Source: Serpula lacrymans var. lacrymans S7.9 (taxonomy: Eukaryota; Basidiomycota; Agaricomycetes; Boletales; Serpulaceae). From it: a DNA stretch of 64,000 nucleotides. The notes under the pieces are model-generated. The model saw only the letters and a program-made list of their open reading frames with translations. It did not search any database and was not told the DNA's origin. The stretch lies in the NCBI RefSeq assembly GCF_000218685.1, contig NW_006763293.1, positions 2,663,968-2,727,967 on the forward strand, read 5' to 3'. Shown one piece after another: positions 1 to 13,350 of the stretch. Each line of letters starts with the position of its first letter. Positions within the stretch are counted from its first letter, which is position 1. Made by a program: the position numbers and the translations under genes.

Positions 1-1187
1 GAGCATCCTCTCTCGACTCTGTCAGAAGTTGTTGTAATTCTTCGTTGTCACGCTTCAAGATTTCATTGTCAGAAACAAGAGACTCCAGAACTTGCATAAC
101 CTCAGAGTCATCTGCAATAGCGGTCTTCCCTACATGCTGCAAAGAGAAGGTCTGGAAATACCCTTCATTGAGAATAGACAACACACCCACCGATTGCTGA
201 AGTGCTTCAAGGCGAGAGCGAGCGTCTTGTAACAACGATTCTGATGATTCCATACGTTGGAACCGCCTTTGCTCCAATTCCTCTTGCAGTCGACGCACTT
301 CAGCCTGTAGTTGGGCTGTAAATATGTGACGAATAAAATAATGTACTTAGCAGTGATATCAAGAGAAGCATACATGCGCGATCCCTTAACCCGACTAAGC
401 GCGACTCCGCGATCTTAGCCCTTTGCGTTTGACTATCGCGTTCCTGTTGGATATCGTCCTTCTCCTGAAGAACGGACGTTAGTCGCGAATCGAGACCCAC
501 TGCACGTGCATGGTGAGCAGTCAGTCGTGAAACTGCGGAGCGTGCTTCTTCGAGTTCATGGAGTACAGTCTTGTTGGAAGCCTCGGAGACCTCGTTGTTC
601 AACAGGGCTTGGGTCAACCGCTATGAACACTGCATGAAGATGTATTCCGGGCGACGAATAGTTTCGGACGGACCTTCTCCAACAGTGCATTCTCTTTGTT
701 AAGCTCTGCCACCCGAGAGTCGATCGGTGGAGTATAAGCGCGTCCATCCACGCTACCCTCCGATTTGTTGCGCGGTGTATGGTGTCCTGACTGTATGCGC
801 ACGGTAAGAGAATGTGACTTATGAAAGCAATTTCACATGCCTCATGGCGACGGACGTATGCTTCGTGTCTTTGTAGAAGGGCTTGACCGACCTCTGCAAG
901 GGATGATCAGAATGCGAGGCTGAGAACAGGTTGGACGACGCACCGGCACTGAGAATGAGACGGCTCTCTAGCTTTGTCTTGATTGCGTGCCAGTTCTTTA
1001 TGTTCTCGCAATCCTCTTTGCCACAGCAACAACACAGTATTGCTTGAGGTTCCGGAGAAGGTACCCTGGAAAAGTTTGTGAGTGCGAGTGTGAGTTCGTC
1101 AATTGTGCTCGTTGCGTGGTAAAGACTGCTGGCCAGCGGCGAGTCTGGGGTGGCTGGGCGAGAATATGCGGTTTCCTCGTCTTGCAT
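1..1187 (-). CDS. Cys-rich and coiled-coil protein, 3' end outside window
   Basis: The ATG is at 1187-1185 and the reading frame leaves the left edge, so the C-terminus is missing. I do not recognise a named family. Near residue 50 there is a cluster CCCCGKEDCEN. It is followed by a segment ending AEVGQALLQRHEAYVRRHE and then by a long Glu/Gln/Arg/Leu-rich coiled coil (for example QLQAEVRRLQEELEQRR). Several short introns join the exons. One (791-840) has a GC donor (GCATGT) and an AG acceptor, and only this choice keeps the frame open. The composition suggests a cytoskeletal or scaffold protein, but that is inference. A TATA-like stretch lies about 55-65 nt upstream (around 1243-1252). Confidence 0.7.
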
Positions 1188-1583
1188 AGTGAATGATGGT
1201 GTAGAAAAGAATGGGGTCCAGAGAAGAGAGAAAGACTGTGCAGAATATATAAACGTTAGGTGCTGCTGCAGGATATTAGAAAGGTGTGTAGTTCGGCCCA
1301 GTTACTACAAGCGTCCTGCGATTGGACGGTCTTCTCACGCTGTCTTTACCTTGGTTTCATTTACAGAACCTGCCAAATCAGTCCAGCAGAGACGATCTCA
1401 ATTATCTGCCTTAAACAACACGCCAAGTTATATCATCCACCAGGGAAAAACAAGATAGTTATTATTTTAGCAAAATTAGGTATGGCCAAAAAACAATATA
1501 GTATGCGAGCAAATTATACAGTGTAGAAATGGCTAGATAATTTACATTGATGTTGATTATCCCCCGTGCAAAAGACCAAATAT
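1188..1583. other. intergenic: 5' flank of the coiled-coil gene and 3' flank of neurofibromin
   Basis: About 400 nt between the start of the coiled-coil gene and the stop of the neurofibromin gene. It holds a TATA-like tatataaa near 1245. Short open frames here have no protein-like features. Confidence 0.5.
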
Positions 1584-4500
1584 TCAAGTCACTTCCAGGC
1601 CCACAATTTTCATCACAAGCTCTGATATCCATCCCGAAATGTTAGGCCATTGTCCATGATTAGGAGACAAGAACTGGAAACTCGTCGCCAATCCTTGCAT
1701 GCCCAGCTCATCCAAACGCTTGGTTAACCTTTGAGACAGATTGTTCTCATCAACAGCGGTAAGCGTGGACATGGAGCCGGAACGTAATGGACCCAGGCGA
1801 AGAGGATCCGACTGCGCTACTCGGAATATGCTTGAAACAGCCCGGATAATGGCTGGATTCGACGATAGTGCAAATGTATCTTTGATCCTATCTTGTAGAT
1901 TCTCGTACCTGTGTAGAAAAAGTATATTAGGTGTGAATTAGTCGGAAAATCGAAAGTATCACGTACGACATCGAAAGCAAGTCAGGATACAGACATCCTA
2001 CGTCTGACAGAAGATGATACAGTATCTCCGTCTCTGCGTCATCTCCTTGAGCGGTGGTTAACATGGCCCCAATAAAGGAAACTAAGAAGAGCGCCAAAGT
2101 GCCGTCATTTACTGGAAGAAGGTCAATGGAAATACGAGGGACAAAGTCGTCCTCCATGGGTCCCGACGTTGGTAAGAATTCGTCCAAGCGAGACTCTTTC
2201 AGAAGGCGGACGTACGACGCTCGCGTGGTGGAAAACGGAATCAAGGCAATGAAATAGCCCAAAGCATCAGGACAAAGCGACGTTATAGGCCCGTCGACTG
2301 CGTTCTCGTAGGACCGCACGGTAACCGATAACAAACTTCTGAGAACAGTTTCCGCAGACGATCTGAGGTGAGAATGGCGGATACCTTTGAAAATGGTGGC
2401 GGAAAGCGAGAATGAAAAGTTCACGTCGAATGACAAGAAAAAAATTCGGTCTAATTGGCTGATGGTCTCCTCCAACGGGGAACGACTTTCTAGAAGTACG
2501 CTTGATATCGAACCTCCTTCGAATGCGTCATGCGACTCCAAAGTTTCTAAAGTGGCGCGCAATAGTTCAGCTGCCTCTGCATAGAACGCAGTATAGCTAG
2601 ACTGCAGGAGGGCGACAGCGAGCCAGAAAAGCTGAGGGAGGTACCTAGATCCTTCGGCTAACGATGGTACAACCTTGCAGATGCATCGGAGCATGCTGAC
2701 TACCGTCATTGTGTCCATCTCGGAGGGTTGAAGCAAAGCAGATTTGAAGGCGACAAGCATCTGGTAGACGAGGTCATCATCGACATCGGAAGTGGCAAGA
2801 GTTCCGAGGACAATGTAGGCACGGGACTGAATAGCAGCGGGTAACTGGAAAGCTGTAGAAGTCGCCAAACTCATCCACCTAGCGCGCCAAACGTTGAGTA
2901 ATTCTTTATTTGCGAATTAGTGATGTCCTGCACGTGAGTTTAAGTAAAGATCACCTTTAGAACCTGCCGTGACCTCCATTATACGTAGAAGAAGATGAGT
3001 AAGGCCTTCTTGATTGTCGATACAAACCTTATCATTTTGTGGGTCGTAGTTCGTATACTCGCTTGTGGTGGATTGGCGACCAAGGCCAAACAATTGGAGA
3101 TTTTCGAGCCTCGTTAATTCATCAATCAAGACTCGGAGATCAGGGCCAGTCGCATCGTCAGCTCGAGCAAGAAATAGAGATTGGAGGAAATTCATGATAA
3201 TGCCATAGACAGATTTCCTGATAAGTGTTTGCCCCGTGCCTGCGACCAATGTGACGACATGACAGATATCGGGAAGGTAGAGCTGATCGTACTGCGCCTG
3301 CTTGGAGTGATTGCTTGCGACAAGTGCGAAACGAGCTAACGTTGCGATCTCATTCCAATGCTGATTCTCAGCCAAAGTTCTGGAAGGCTTCAGTGAAGTT
3401 TTCCCAAGGACCTTTGCACAGCCTCAGCAAACTACAGAGACATTAAATCTGCTTAACATACCTTGCGTAATTTGGTAAATATTCGTCCCCTCACATTGAC
3501 AGAAGACAAAGCGGCCGCTGTGCGTGCAATGGTCTCACATCGTCGCGAACCAATTCCTCCATCAGTGGCTGCGCGGATAAGTTCGTCGAGGACTATGTTA
3601 ACCACTGTCGTGTCGAGATTGCCGATTTGTACCCATATATATTTGTGTATCATAGACGATATCTAGTCAGGCGTGAATGCTAGGAATTATTAGCACAAAG
3701 GAAGAAACGCACTTCGAGGTCCGATATAGTCAGATCAATCAGGGAACGGATACAGTCGCGTAATCTCGCTCCAGAATGCTCGTATAGAGCATTCGAGGGA
3801 TTGCAAAACATAGCGAGGTTCCTTACCCATGGACTCATATATTGTAAACAATTTATACGCTGTGCTGGAGTCGCCTTATCCATACCAGCAGAGATGACTG
3901 ACATGAAGTCTAACGTAAGTTTGGGCGCAAAATTGGCTAGACGATCGCTTAAGCTGATCACGAAGGTCGATATATCGCCTGGGATGATGCCAGCTGCACA
4001 ACAAGTATAAGATTAGCACATCAGGTCTCTGTGGAAAAAAAGAGCATACCTTTAGACGCAATTATAGGATTTTTCTCGTAATCCAGATAGGAGCAGACAG
4101 CACCGAGGAGATTGTATGCTGCACCACGGAGCTCTTCTTCTTCAGAGCCAATGTTAATCATGCCGACATGTAATAGTGTAGCAGAAATATTCGTGAACAT
4201 GGGGAACCTTTCGGTCCCTGGGTGCTGAATATCCCTCAACTGGCTCTTTGCCGCTCTTATCGTCTACATGTCAATAATTAGAATCTCAGATATGGGCAAT
4301 GAAATGATGTATCTTGCCTTGACAATGACATCACGAGCAGGCGATGAGAAATACGAAGTCACTCCTTGCCTACTTCTACGGATGATGAACTCGTGTGGAT
4401 CACGCCCTGTGGATACGTTGTATGCATCGCTCACGTCAGCGAGAGAAATGATCTCAGTAGATCGGCATGACAATGAATGAGATATAACTTGGGCCCTGAC

Positions 4501-7500
4501 CTATATACATATACTCAACCTCAAGCAGAATGAAGCTAGGCATCTGATACTTACAGAGGTGATCCGAATATGTGTCAGTCCAACCTCCATTACAACGGGC
4601 ATACGTAATTGAGGTGTTTGTCTCAAGTTTACATCCGCAAATGGTGACCTGACCTCATCTTCGAGGTTCGCTAGAAGTGGTGGTTAGCAAATTAAAAGAC
4701 CGAAAAGTCTACAGCAGCTTACTCGGGTACTCAAGTGCACTCATGCAGGAATCCGGTACATGTTCCAAAAGCTCTGCGACGGATGAACACGCTTTGATCC
4801 CACTGGAAAGTGTTGTGCCTGAACATAGAGAATAAGTATAGACGACAGGATAGATGAATGGTATGTACCAGCAGACACGTTATACATGCGACGAAGATAT
4901 CTCTGTGTCAATTGATTTGGGTTCAGAATGTAAGCATATGTGAACCTATTTCGAATGTCCGACGGAATTAACTCAGTGCAAATCTTGAGCCACTGCACAG
5001 GTATTTCCGAAGTCGACGTAAATGATGTACAGTCGAGGATTATCTCGTAATGGCGATTTTCGTACTGCGGCGAATTCAAAGTCTAGAACTTATGAGTGAG
5101 TATGATTGTTGGCTTGGATAATAAACGACACACTTTAAGGGCGTGATACATCAACAATTCTATATCCAGAGCCTCCACGTCGATCTTGCATACGCGCAGT
5201 ACGAAGATGACAGGCGCATTCTCAGTTTACAGGTCAGCCAGTTCGATGAACAATACTTAAATATAATATACTCACAGAAGAAGGATCCATGAAGGCTTCC
5301 ACAAATATATCACGAACTGCGTCAATGTTGCGATGTGCACAACGATTCATCAGGTCCAGATAGTCCCTATGCTCATAACTTGCATAGGGAGAAAGCTTCG
5401 GCACCTCTGGAGCATTCTGTAGTTCCACGAGCGTCGCGCAAAGGTTCTCCCACGCACGTTTAGCGCTAATCGAGGCAGTATCGTCTTCTGCGCTGGGTTT
5501 AATCCAACTGAGGAGCTCCTTCCCTATTTTATCTGCATGCTTGTCTAAGAAGCGGTGAAGTACGATGGTGTCTGAATCGTCAGTGGTTGTACCAAGCCAC
5601 TCGTCAGATTCTTCATCAGCGGTGGCTGCCGAATATTTCTAAAGAATATATTTAGTATCATCATCTCAACCAGAAACCCGAATATCTTACATTAACTTCG
5701 CTCAAGTATCGGGTGACGTTAACAATATTTGCTTTCAGGAAATCGTTGAGTCCCATCATATGTGCTTCTTTTCCGAAGAAGATATTGTTGGCGAGGTTCT
5801 GCATCACTTTTGCAATAACCATGAGTCCACGTCGAATGACCATACCAGCGTCTCCTTTGGGTACTTCTACATCCACAATCTCTGGAGCAACGATTGCAGG
5901 CGAAATGAAACTGGAGATAACAAATGAGTCTCAAAATATATCAAATTGTGACATGAGCCTACCGTAAAAAGATGAAAGCGCCGAGCGCCGCAAACTTGGC
6001 GTCAGGCCATACTTGATTGCTATCCAAGGCATATCTTAGATGGTAGTATTCAACAAAATATGATGCACTTACACAGATTTTGCCAGATGTGCGCAAACTT
6101 CGCGGAACATACTAAAAAGACAATCATTAGCGTGAATCTATAAACAAAGTTATTCGCTTAAGCTCACGGAGGCAAAGCAGGGACCGAGGAAGTGATAATC
6201 TCCAAGAAAGAGGAGGCTACTATCTCAACATTATGCTGATTCTGTTTAACATCTTGTTCGCCAGCTTTAGCAGGGTCAAGCTCATATCCATGACCTGGAG
6301 GCATGGATGTCATAGTCTTGATGAGGGGGATAATCAGACTCCGGAGATAGCTGTAACCATGAATCTTGGCAAATGCTGACAGGAACCGCGTGCAAGTCGA
6401 ATTGCTGCGGAATAATGCGGTTTCATTATCTAAGTAAGAAAGATCAGAATAAAATATATAAAATCTTCGTTAACCTTACCAGTATGAGCAATCTCTCGGT
6501 CTATCATGGTCTTTAGTAGGGCCATCAAGGATGTACGAGTGTCGAACAAATTCATGAGAACAGATATCATAATATCAACCTCAGATGCGGGACAACATTC
6601 ACAAATCACCAGGGCAAGAATCATCTATACCGAATTCAGGAACATTCTCATAATTGGAGTACGAATAACTTACATCAGAACCTTTCACCAGCTTATGGAC
6701 AGCAAACACTGAGACAATGGATTACTGGTTGTAAATGAATGTGCTCACCTCGCAAAGATGGTTTCTGCGAGCTTGTAGCTCTGCATTACCCTGAGGTTCG
6801 AACTTCGCACCTTGGCCTAAAACTCGCGCAAAAACGTGAACAAACATTGTTCTTTTTCTCATGTCAGATTCGTAAGCCAGAGCGATGCAATGCTTGAAAC
6901 CATTTTCCGAATTTGCTGATACAAGGTTGGATAGACCCGCTATAACCAAATCACGGACATCAGCCTCTCTTTGAGAAGCCATGATTTTCTGTTAAATAGT
7001 TCTAGACGTGAGCTTCGTTGACTGGTAATAGGATTACCTACCTTCTGTAATGAAGGGACATCTGAAACGCTGTCGGAAACCTAAATGCGAACTGTCAACG
7101 AATGCGAAAAAAGACAGGAATTAGACTCACGGTAACATCAGCCTGACAGATATCTAACGCTTTCATCAATATGTGTGAATAACGTATGAATAGGCGCGAG
7201 ACTGCATGTCCTGTATCGTCGGATTCATTTGCGCTGCTGTCTATAGGTTGCAACTTCAAGTGATCAAGAAGTTTAACAGCAGTTCGCAGAGACGCCAGGT
7301 TTAGATCGAATTGTATCTGGACCGTAGGGGGATCAAAACTCTGCAAATATGTAATGAGGAGTGGAACTATATGATAAGTAGGATAAGTAGTGAAACTCGT
7401 ACGGTTGCTGGATCCTGGAGCCACTCCATGACTATGTCCAGAATACGATTTCTTGCAAGATCATCTTTACGCAAAGTCAAAGTATCAGTTCGGTCACATA

Positions 7501-10500
7501 TGCTATCGCACAGGGCGCAAAATTTAATCCGTATGCGATAAGATGCCGGGTCATGGAATCGGGAGATGAATCCGACAAGTACATGCAGAATAGAACCGAG
7601 ATCGATGCTAAGCGCTTCATCAGGGGGCATTTGAGCGTTATCCACTAGCGATTTCAGAACAGAGATCAACTAGAAAAAGGTTTATTTATGTCAAGATGGA
7701 TATAATGTCAAAAGATGTACCTGGTCCAAAAACAAGCTGTACTCTTCCTTGAACTCTAAGCCGGCTCCTTCAGTAATATTGCGAGTGATTCTAGATCTCT
7801 GTAAGCAGCATGTAAAATACATCCACAGAATACTACTCACTCGTCCAGGTGCTTGAATAATTTGGCGAAGAGACGTGGACTCAGCTCGGATCCAAGGGCC
7901 TCTCTAGCCACTTCACGAATGCGGAGGTCATCGTCAATAAGCTCATTCGTGAGGAACTCTATGAAAGAGGTGACCAGATAACTGGGATCTGGCAGTGCAC
8001 GCATCTCATCTGGAAGGAACTCGGGAGGTATGACAGATGTCAAAGAAGATACGTCGTGCTCCTCTTGCACGCATGCACCACCGAAAGCAGCCAAGAAGAG
8101 TGTTAAATTTCGCCACTGATAGAATTTTTCCTGGTAGAGAATTTAATATGCAATGTCAGCATTAGAAGTGAGATTGACAATACCTCTTGCGAAATGTTTT
8201 TCTCGTCTGGGCTAAGGTGAGCATCATTTGAAGCTGCGATAGCGGCTATGGGAGATTGAACCACAAATTCTGAGAGGGCACTCCATCTGAAGTAGCATTC
8301 TTGCCACACAGCAACGTTGATTGGAGAAGGATACGACACTAGACGAAGCAGCTTTCTCACGCGCCTCTGCTGTCCAACGCGTCCTGTGATTCTAAGTCAG
8401 TGCCATACTTCTGAGGGAGAAACATTAACATACCAACAACGACAACACTTGGGTCGCCTAATTGTTCATATATGGGGTTACGCTTAGATCGATCTTCTTC
8501 CGTTAAACCGCGATTCACAGGGGCGCCAGGTTGGCGTTCAGCTTGAGCAATAAGGCGTAGACTCTGAGCTGCTAGTTGCGATACATCGTTGCTTGTGGAC
8601 GTCAATGACACGAGGAAAGCAATTTCCGCCATGGCAAATGCCGAAACTCGATCCTCACTAAGCTGTAGACCTCGAGCATGGTCTCCCTTCACCGCTCAAT
8701 TTGAATGGGCACCCCATATCTACGAAGTGACATGACATACCTCGCTCTTTCGATGATAAGTCTCAATAATTTCGTGGGCAATACTGATCCACAACCGTTG
8801 AGCCTCTGGCTCTATCCTACTCAGTAACAATTTCTTCACAGTGCTGGTAAGAGTAGACGCGCTACAAAACATATTAGTGAGGCAAGAAGGAGCGTAACAT
8901 GATAAATAAACAAACATAGAACTCTTCAACCAAGCCTGGATCGTGTCGTAAAAAGCGTCTGTGGGATGCATTTTGAAGAAAATGTCTGTCATATGCTGGA
9001 AAGAGGTCGCTGCCGATATTTTTACAGCCGTATCCACTGGCGACTCCCATATTTTCGCAGCAGCCGGCATCAAGTCGTCAATCTCTGCTTGTCCTATATG
9101 CGTTATATAATAGTTGGGATCGGCGCGCCATAAAGTCAAAATGGCCAGCAACAGGAGGTCTTTTTCCACCAGTGTCTCTGATGTGAAACGCTTGGCCTTT
9201 GGTCGAGCGGCTGCCCGCTTGACGTTGCCGTACTGATCAATTTCACTACGCCGCAAAGAAGATGTCTAATATACAAATTGAGTATTGAGAGGCCGACCAC
9301 ACTCAAGGTTAAATATTACCTTGTATATGGCACGCAGTCGGTTGGCGATGGACGCCTGGAGACGCTCCAAAGATGGCTGCCAAGGTAAACGAGAAGCCTG
9401 CACATGCATCAGTTGACGAACCATCCAAAGGCGCAAGGGGGGACAAACCTCTGTTGTCAAAGTGGTTGCAGCCTTAACGGCGCAAATCTTTACAGCATCT
9501 GAACGTTCGGGCTCGAGGCTCGCGAGAAAGATGGGGATGGACTCTTCTTCCGATAAAAACCTAAAGGTCGCTGCCAAGGCCTCAGCGTATGTCGCTACAT
9601 CAATTTCTTCATAAGAATCCCAAAAAGGCCTCTGCTTTGCACTCTTCAACAATGAGACCTATATGCATTGTTTAAGTGTAATTTCCCACACATCAGGCGA
9701 ATTCGACGTACCTTGACTTCATGGGCGATATCCGCAGCAAGAGCTCTGAGCGGCAGATCCCCTTCAGGAGAAAGGCGGTACCCTGCCCTGCATATATCGA
9801 TTGCACAGACAAATGACACATCTGTTAATTTGGAGCCGTTATTTGCATGTTTAACAAGGTCTTCCACAAATCGAGCGTCCTACAAGATATATTAACAAAA
9901 AGCCAAAATCAGTCTACAGATTTCCCACAAACCTTTCTGTGAGTAAGCTTCTGAGAGTGCGTGAGTTTCTGGACACCTGAAGTGGTAGAACGCGTGTGCA
10001 AATCGACTTGAAGATCTGCGGTCATACGCTCAGAGGACAGACAATTCAAAATTGTCAGAGTTGGCCATATCGCTCGTTCCATGCCAGGCACGTTTGCCGC
10101 ATACAACAAGTCGAAAACGCGTTCTGGGGCACCTTCAAGCCTTCCTCTGGACCGCATGGCGTCATTGAACTCCTGGGGAAACAAATCGACCCAGTTCCAC
10201 ATTCCCACTCGCAGGGGCATTGCTACTGCCGCCTGAGCTTCTCTCTTCATATTCACGAGCAAGGACGATAGTTCGTGTAAAACTTGTACTAGCCTTGTCC
10301 TATCCAAGGCACTATGCGTCATGAGTAAGAGATCGATTGTATCCGGATTATCTTCCGCCGTGTTCGCCAGAAAATGTATCTTCGTCCGTATGCGATAGAA
10401 GACCACCATCCAATTGGACGCAGATAGATGATATACAATTCGTCCTGCGAACTTACCAATAAGAACATTTAACGAGAGCGTCGACTTGACCAACGTCATG

Positions 10501-11578
10501 TGAGTTTTCTCAAATTGGAACGTGCGACCCAACCCTGGGAATCCCGGATTCATGCTCGCAGATGCGGACTGGAAAGACGAGGTGGAACTCTTTAGTCTGA
10601 GCACTGGTTTTGGTGCCTCGGAGATATGAGCTGGTAGTGGTGGCCCCCTCATGCCAGTATACTCGTCAAATGCCCTAGATGTGGTTGGCAAGTCCACTGA
10701 CTCGAAGTCGTGTAAAGATGCATCAGGAGCCAGATTTGAAGAAGACATGAGCCTGCTTTCAGGCGGCGCTGTCTGGCGGAGGTACAAGACCATAACACTA
10801 AGTATATATCGTGCACAATTGTCGTCCAAAGGGAATGGTTCAGCCCATGGCGGCGGCGTAGAGCACGAGTATTCTGATGGAGCCTGCCTACTCCTTTTAC
10901 TTTGGTTATTATTCGCATACATGAGAGGCACAGGAGCTTCAATTGCTGTGTGACTTGATCCTCCTTTACTTGCACGAGAACTCGATCGAGGGTTGTCGTC
11001 TTGACGTAAATTCCACCGCGACGCCATGGATACCGACAATATTTTTAATATGAACAGTTGAGATTGCAGCACTTCTACGGTCAAGTGTCCATCTGCATCA
11101 GTTTGCTATTACAGCATCCAGACATTTACGCCAGCGTCAGTGTCCATATGTAGATATAAATATCTGCATCGCCCACCTTTGCCAGTCTTTCGAGTAACTC
11201 GCTCAGCGACCATGATATGATATCCAAAGAATCATGCGCAAGTTCTACCAAAGCCTCAACTGCTCTTTGTGTCGCGCCGTCTGACTCTACAATGTCTAAG
11301 GCAAGCCCGGAGTTGCATGGGAGCTGATGAATGCACGCTGGGATATCAGAGCAACGTATATGCGCTATGAGATGAGATTTTACCTTGTTCTTTATTCTGT
11401 TTATCAAGGCCTGTACGATTTTCTGTTGCGGTGTTGCAGACGCGGCTGAATACGCTATTGAAGGTGGTTGTGATGGACCCACGAAAGCATGATGGGAATC
11501 GTTGCTCCTGTGCGACTTTGGCAAGTTTGTTGGTGGATTTGCGTGTCCTGCTGAAGCAGAAGGACGACGGATAGGCAT
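1584..11578 (-). CDS. neurofibromin-type Ras GTPase-activating protein (IRA1/IRA2/NF1 family)
   Basis: A giant multi-exon gene; the ATG is at 11578 and the TAG at 1584. The family stimulates GTP hydrolysis by Ras and so damps Ras/cAMP signalling at the membrane. The N-terminal exons show the conserved LPCNSGLALDIVESDGA and LVELAHDSLDIISWSLSELL. The RasGAP domain lies at about 7.0-5.7 kb. Its arginine finger is in the sequence TALFRSNST, with the Arg codon at 6407-6409. The helix VMQNLANNIFFGKEAHM follows near 5.8 kb. Sec14/PH-like sequence follows at about 5.5-4.7 kb (LIPSDIRNRFTYAYILNPN). A long HEAT-like C-terminus then carries LGTLATSDVDDDLVYQ. Order and length match fungal neurofibromins (about 2,600-2,800 residues). 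Dozens of roughly 50-nt introns are present. I saw no break in the frame, but not every junction was checked. Confidence 0.93.
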
Positions 11579-13350
11579 GGCTTGAAAAGCCAGCTAGCCA
11601 ACTAAGTTTTTAAAGAGAGATACTAGGAAATACGAGGACACGAGAAAGAGCGTTATAGGGAACTCAAACCTTACAGAGAACAAATAACAGCCTTAGGCTT
11701 ATGTAAGCCGTGTGTTCACGGTTCGCTAATAATCGTCGAGTTGTCGACTCACACTATGTTGCTATGAAGTGATAAATTGTAAATGAAGAATACATTCCAC
11801 GCTACTGTTACAGTAATTCGTTACTACAGTTTCACGTCACGGTGATTTTGGAGATTCGGCAGGTTCTGACTCATAGTGTACCAAGCTTCATGTCAATGCA
11901 GCGCTCTGAGCCTTTTGTGGTATGGTGGCAGTTATATAAATTATCATGAATCCGCCAGCCCGTTTGTTTCCTGTGAAGAATGAAGGATGTCATGACAAAA
12001 TACAGGCAGCGCTGTCAGACTAGTGGCTCAGCTGTCATCAATGGGCTCGTTGTTGATTGCCAGTATGATTGCTTGTCTAAGAGGCGCCGTGTGTTATGAT
12101 GCAGATGCTGGGCGTCTTTCGAGCAATAGAGGATAGAGAGTGGGAATAAGCTCGGAGGATATATCGTGGACGAAGCGCTACTTATAGCTTGACTCGAGCC
12201 GGCGTCCTAGTACTGCAGTCGACCGATTAGCGCGGGTTTCAAACCTCATCAAGCTCGGACAAGGTCTATGAAACCAACTTGTCGAATATGGGTGACATTA
12301 TGTGGGTGTGTGTGGAAAAGGACAATGGAGAAAGTGAAGAAGCGCGTGTGTAGCACGTAAGGTTTCAGCCTCACAGAGAGTAGCTGGAAAAGTACATGGT
12401 GTACACGCCATCGCCAGGAGAGCGAAGGAGACTGGAAGGGGCAAAGCGAATACGGCAGCACGCGTTGGACAATGGATGTCAAGGCTGGGAATGACTGGAA
12501 GAAGCCGGGATAGAGCAACAATCACGAAATAACACTGCCACTGGACCAATATGGACCCACAAGCAGTTAACGCTTAATAAGTGCCTGGAGAGAAAAGCGG
12601 CGTTGGCAGTGACGGAATCGAGTGCTTCCGAGCGTTATGCCTTCATTGTTCGACATATCGAGCGTCGAGGATAGGACTGGGAACGCCATTGTGGTTGATG
12701 TGAGTCTGAAACCAGTCCATGAAAGGCTAATTTGGCTTGATCCCATCGATAGGCAGCATTTGGCTAATTTGTCTGAGCCATGATGATGCCCTAGATTGCT
12801 AGCGTATCCAATTTCGTATCCTCATGGCGCATCGCTCAAAATCCTATAAAAATCAATCTCTAAGAGCCGGGCATTGGAGGCGGTTAGTAACTCCGACCAC
12901 CCGACTCCGCAATCTTTGCTGCCATATCCCTCTTGTTTTCGTTCCACGTCGAGCCAGCAATCCTTGGCTGTAGTCCATATCCCAGAGCCCTGTCCTTTAT
13001 CTTACAAGCGTCTAAAGACATCCCATCTTGTCTCATTTTTCTCTGTCTGCCTCCTCGCATCGCTCTCATACTCGTTGTTTCAGCTGCAGTAGTTCATCGC
13101 TTGTTTTTCTGTCGCTTTTTCCTGATCTTTTTTTAAAAAATCCCCTTTGCCCCGTATCGTCGCTTTCCCCCTCTTCTTTCCTGCCCCCTTTCCACACGTA
13201 AGGTTTTGCGATTTCACGAGAAAAGAAAGAACCACAAAATTCACCTGTTTTCGACCGCTTTCTAGTCTTTGATCCACATCACGTTTCTGTGGTCAATCCC
13301 GTCAACTCTCCCCCTTTGAAACCAAAGTCATCGCTCTCATACTCGCAGAC
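11579..13350. other. 1.8-kb divergent intergenic region
   Basis: This lies between the start codons of the neurofibromin gene and the RRM gene. No open frame resembles a protein. The first kilobase is mixed sequence. From about 12,870 to the ATG at 13,351 the plus strand is strongly pyrimidine-rich (CT tracts around 13,080-13,340), as expected of a long fungal 5' leader. Confidence 0.55.
12845..12852 (+). promoter_or_regulatory. TATA-like element of the RRM gene
   Basis: TATAAAAA lies about 500 nt before the ATG at 13,351. If used, transcription would start near 12,875 and give a 5' leader of roughly 475 nt. Inferred only from position and sequence. Confidence 0.35.

Noticed and set aside
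12249..12549. Two 80-90-codon frames on the minus strand in the neurofibromin/RRM intergenic region
   Set aside because: Phe/Leu/His-rich composition with no splice context or conserved motif; probably chance.
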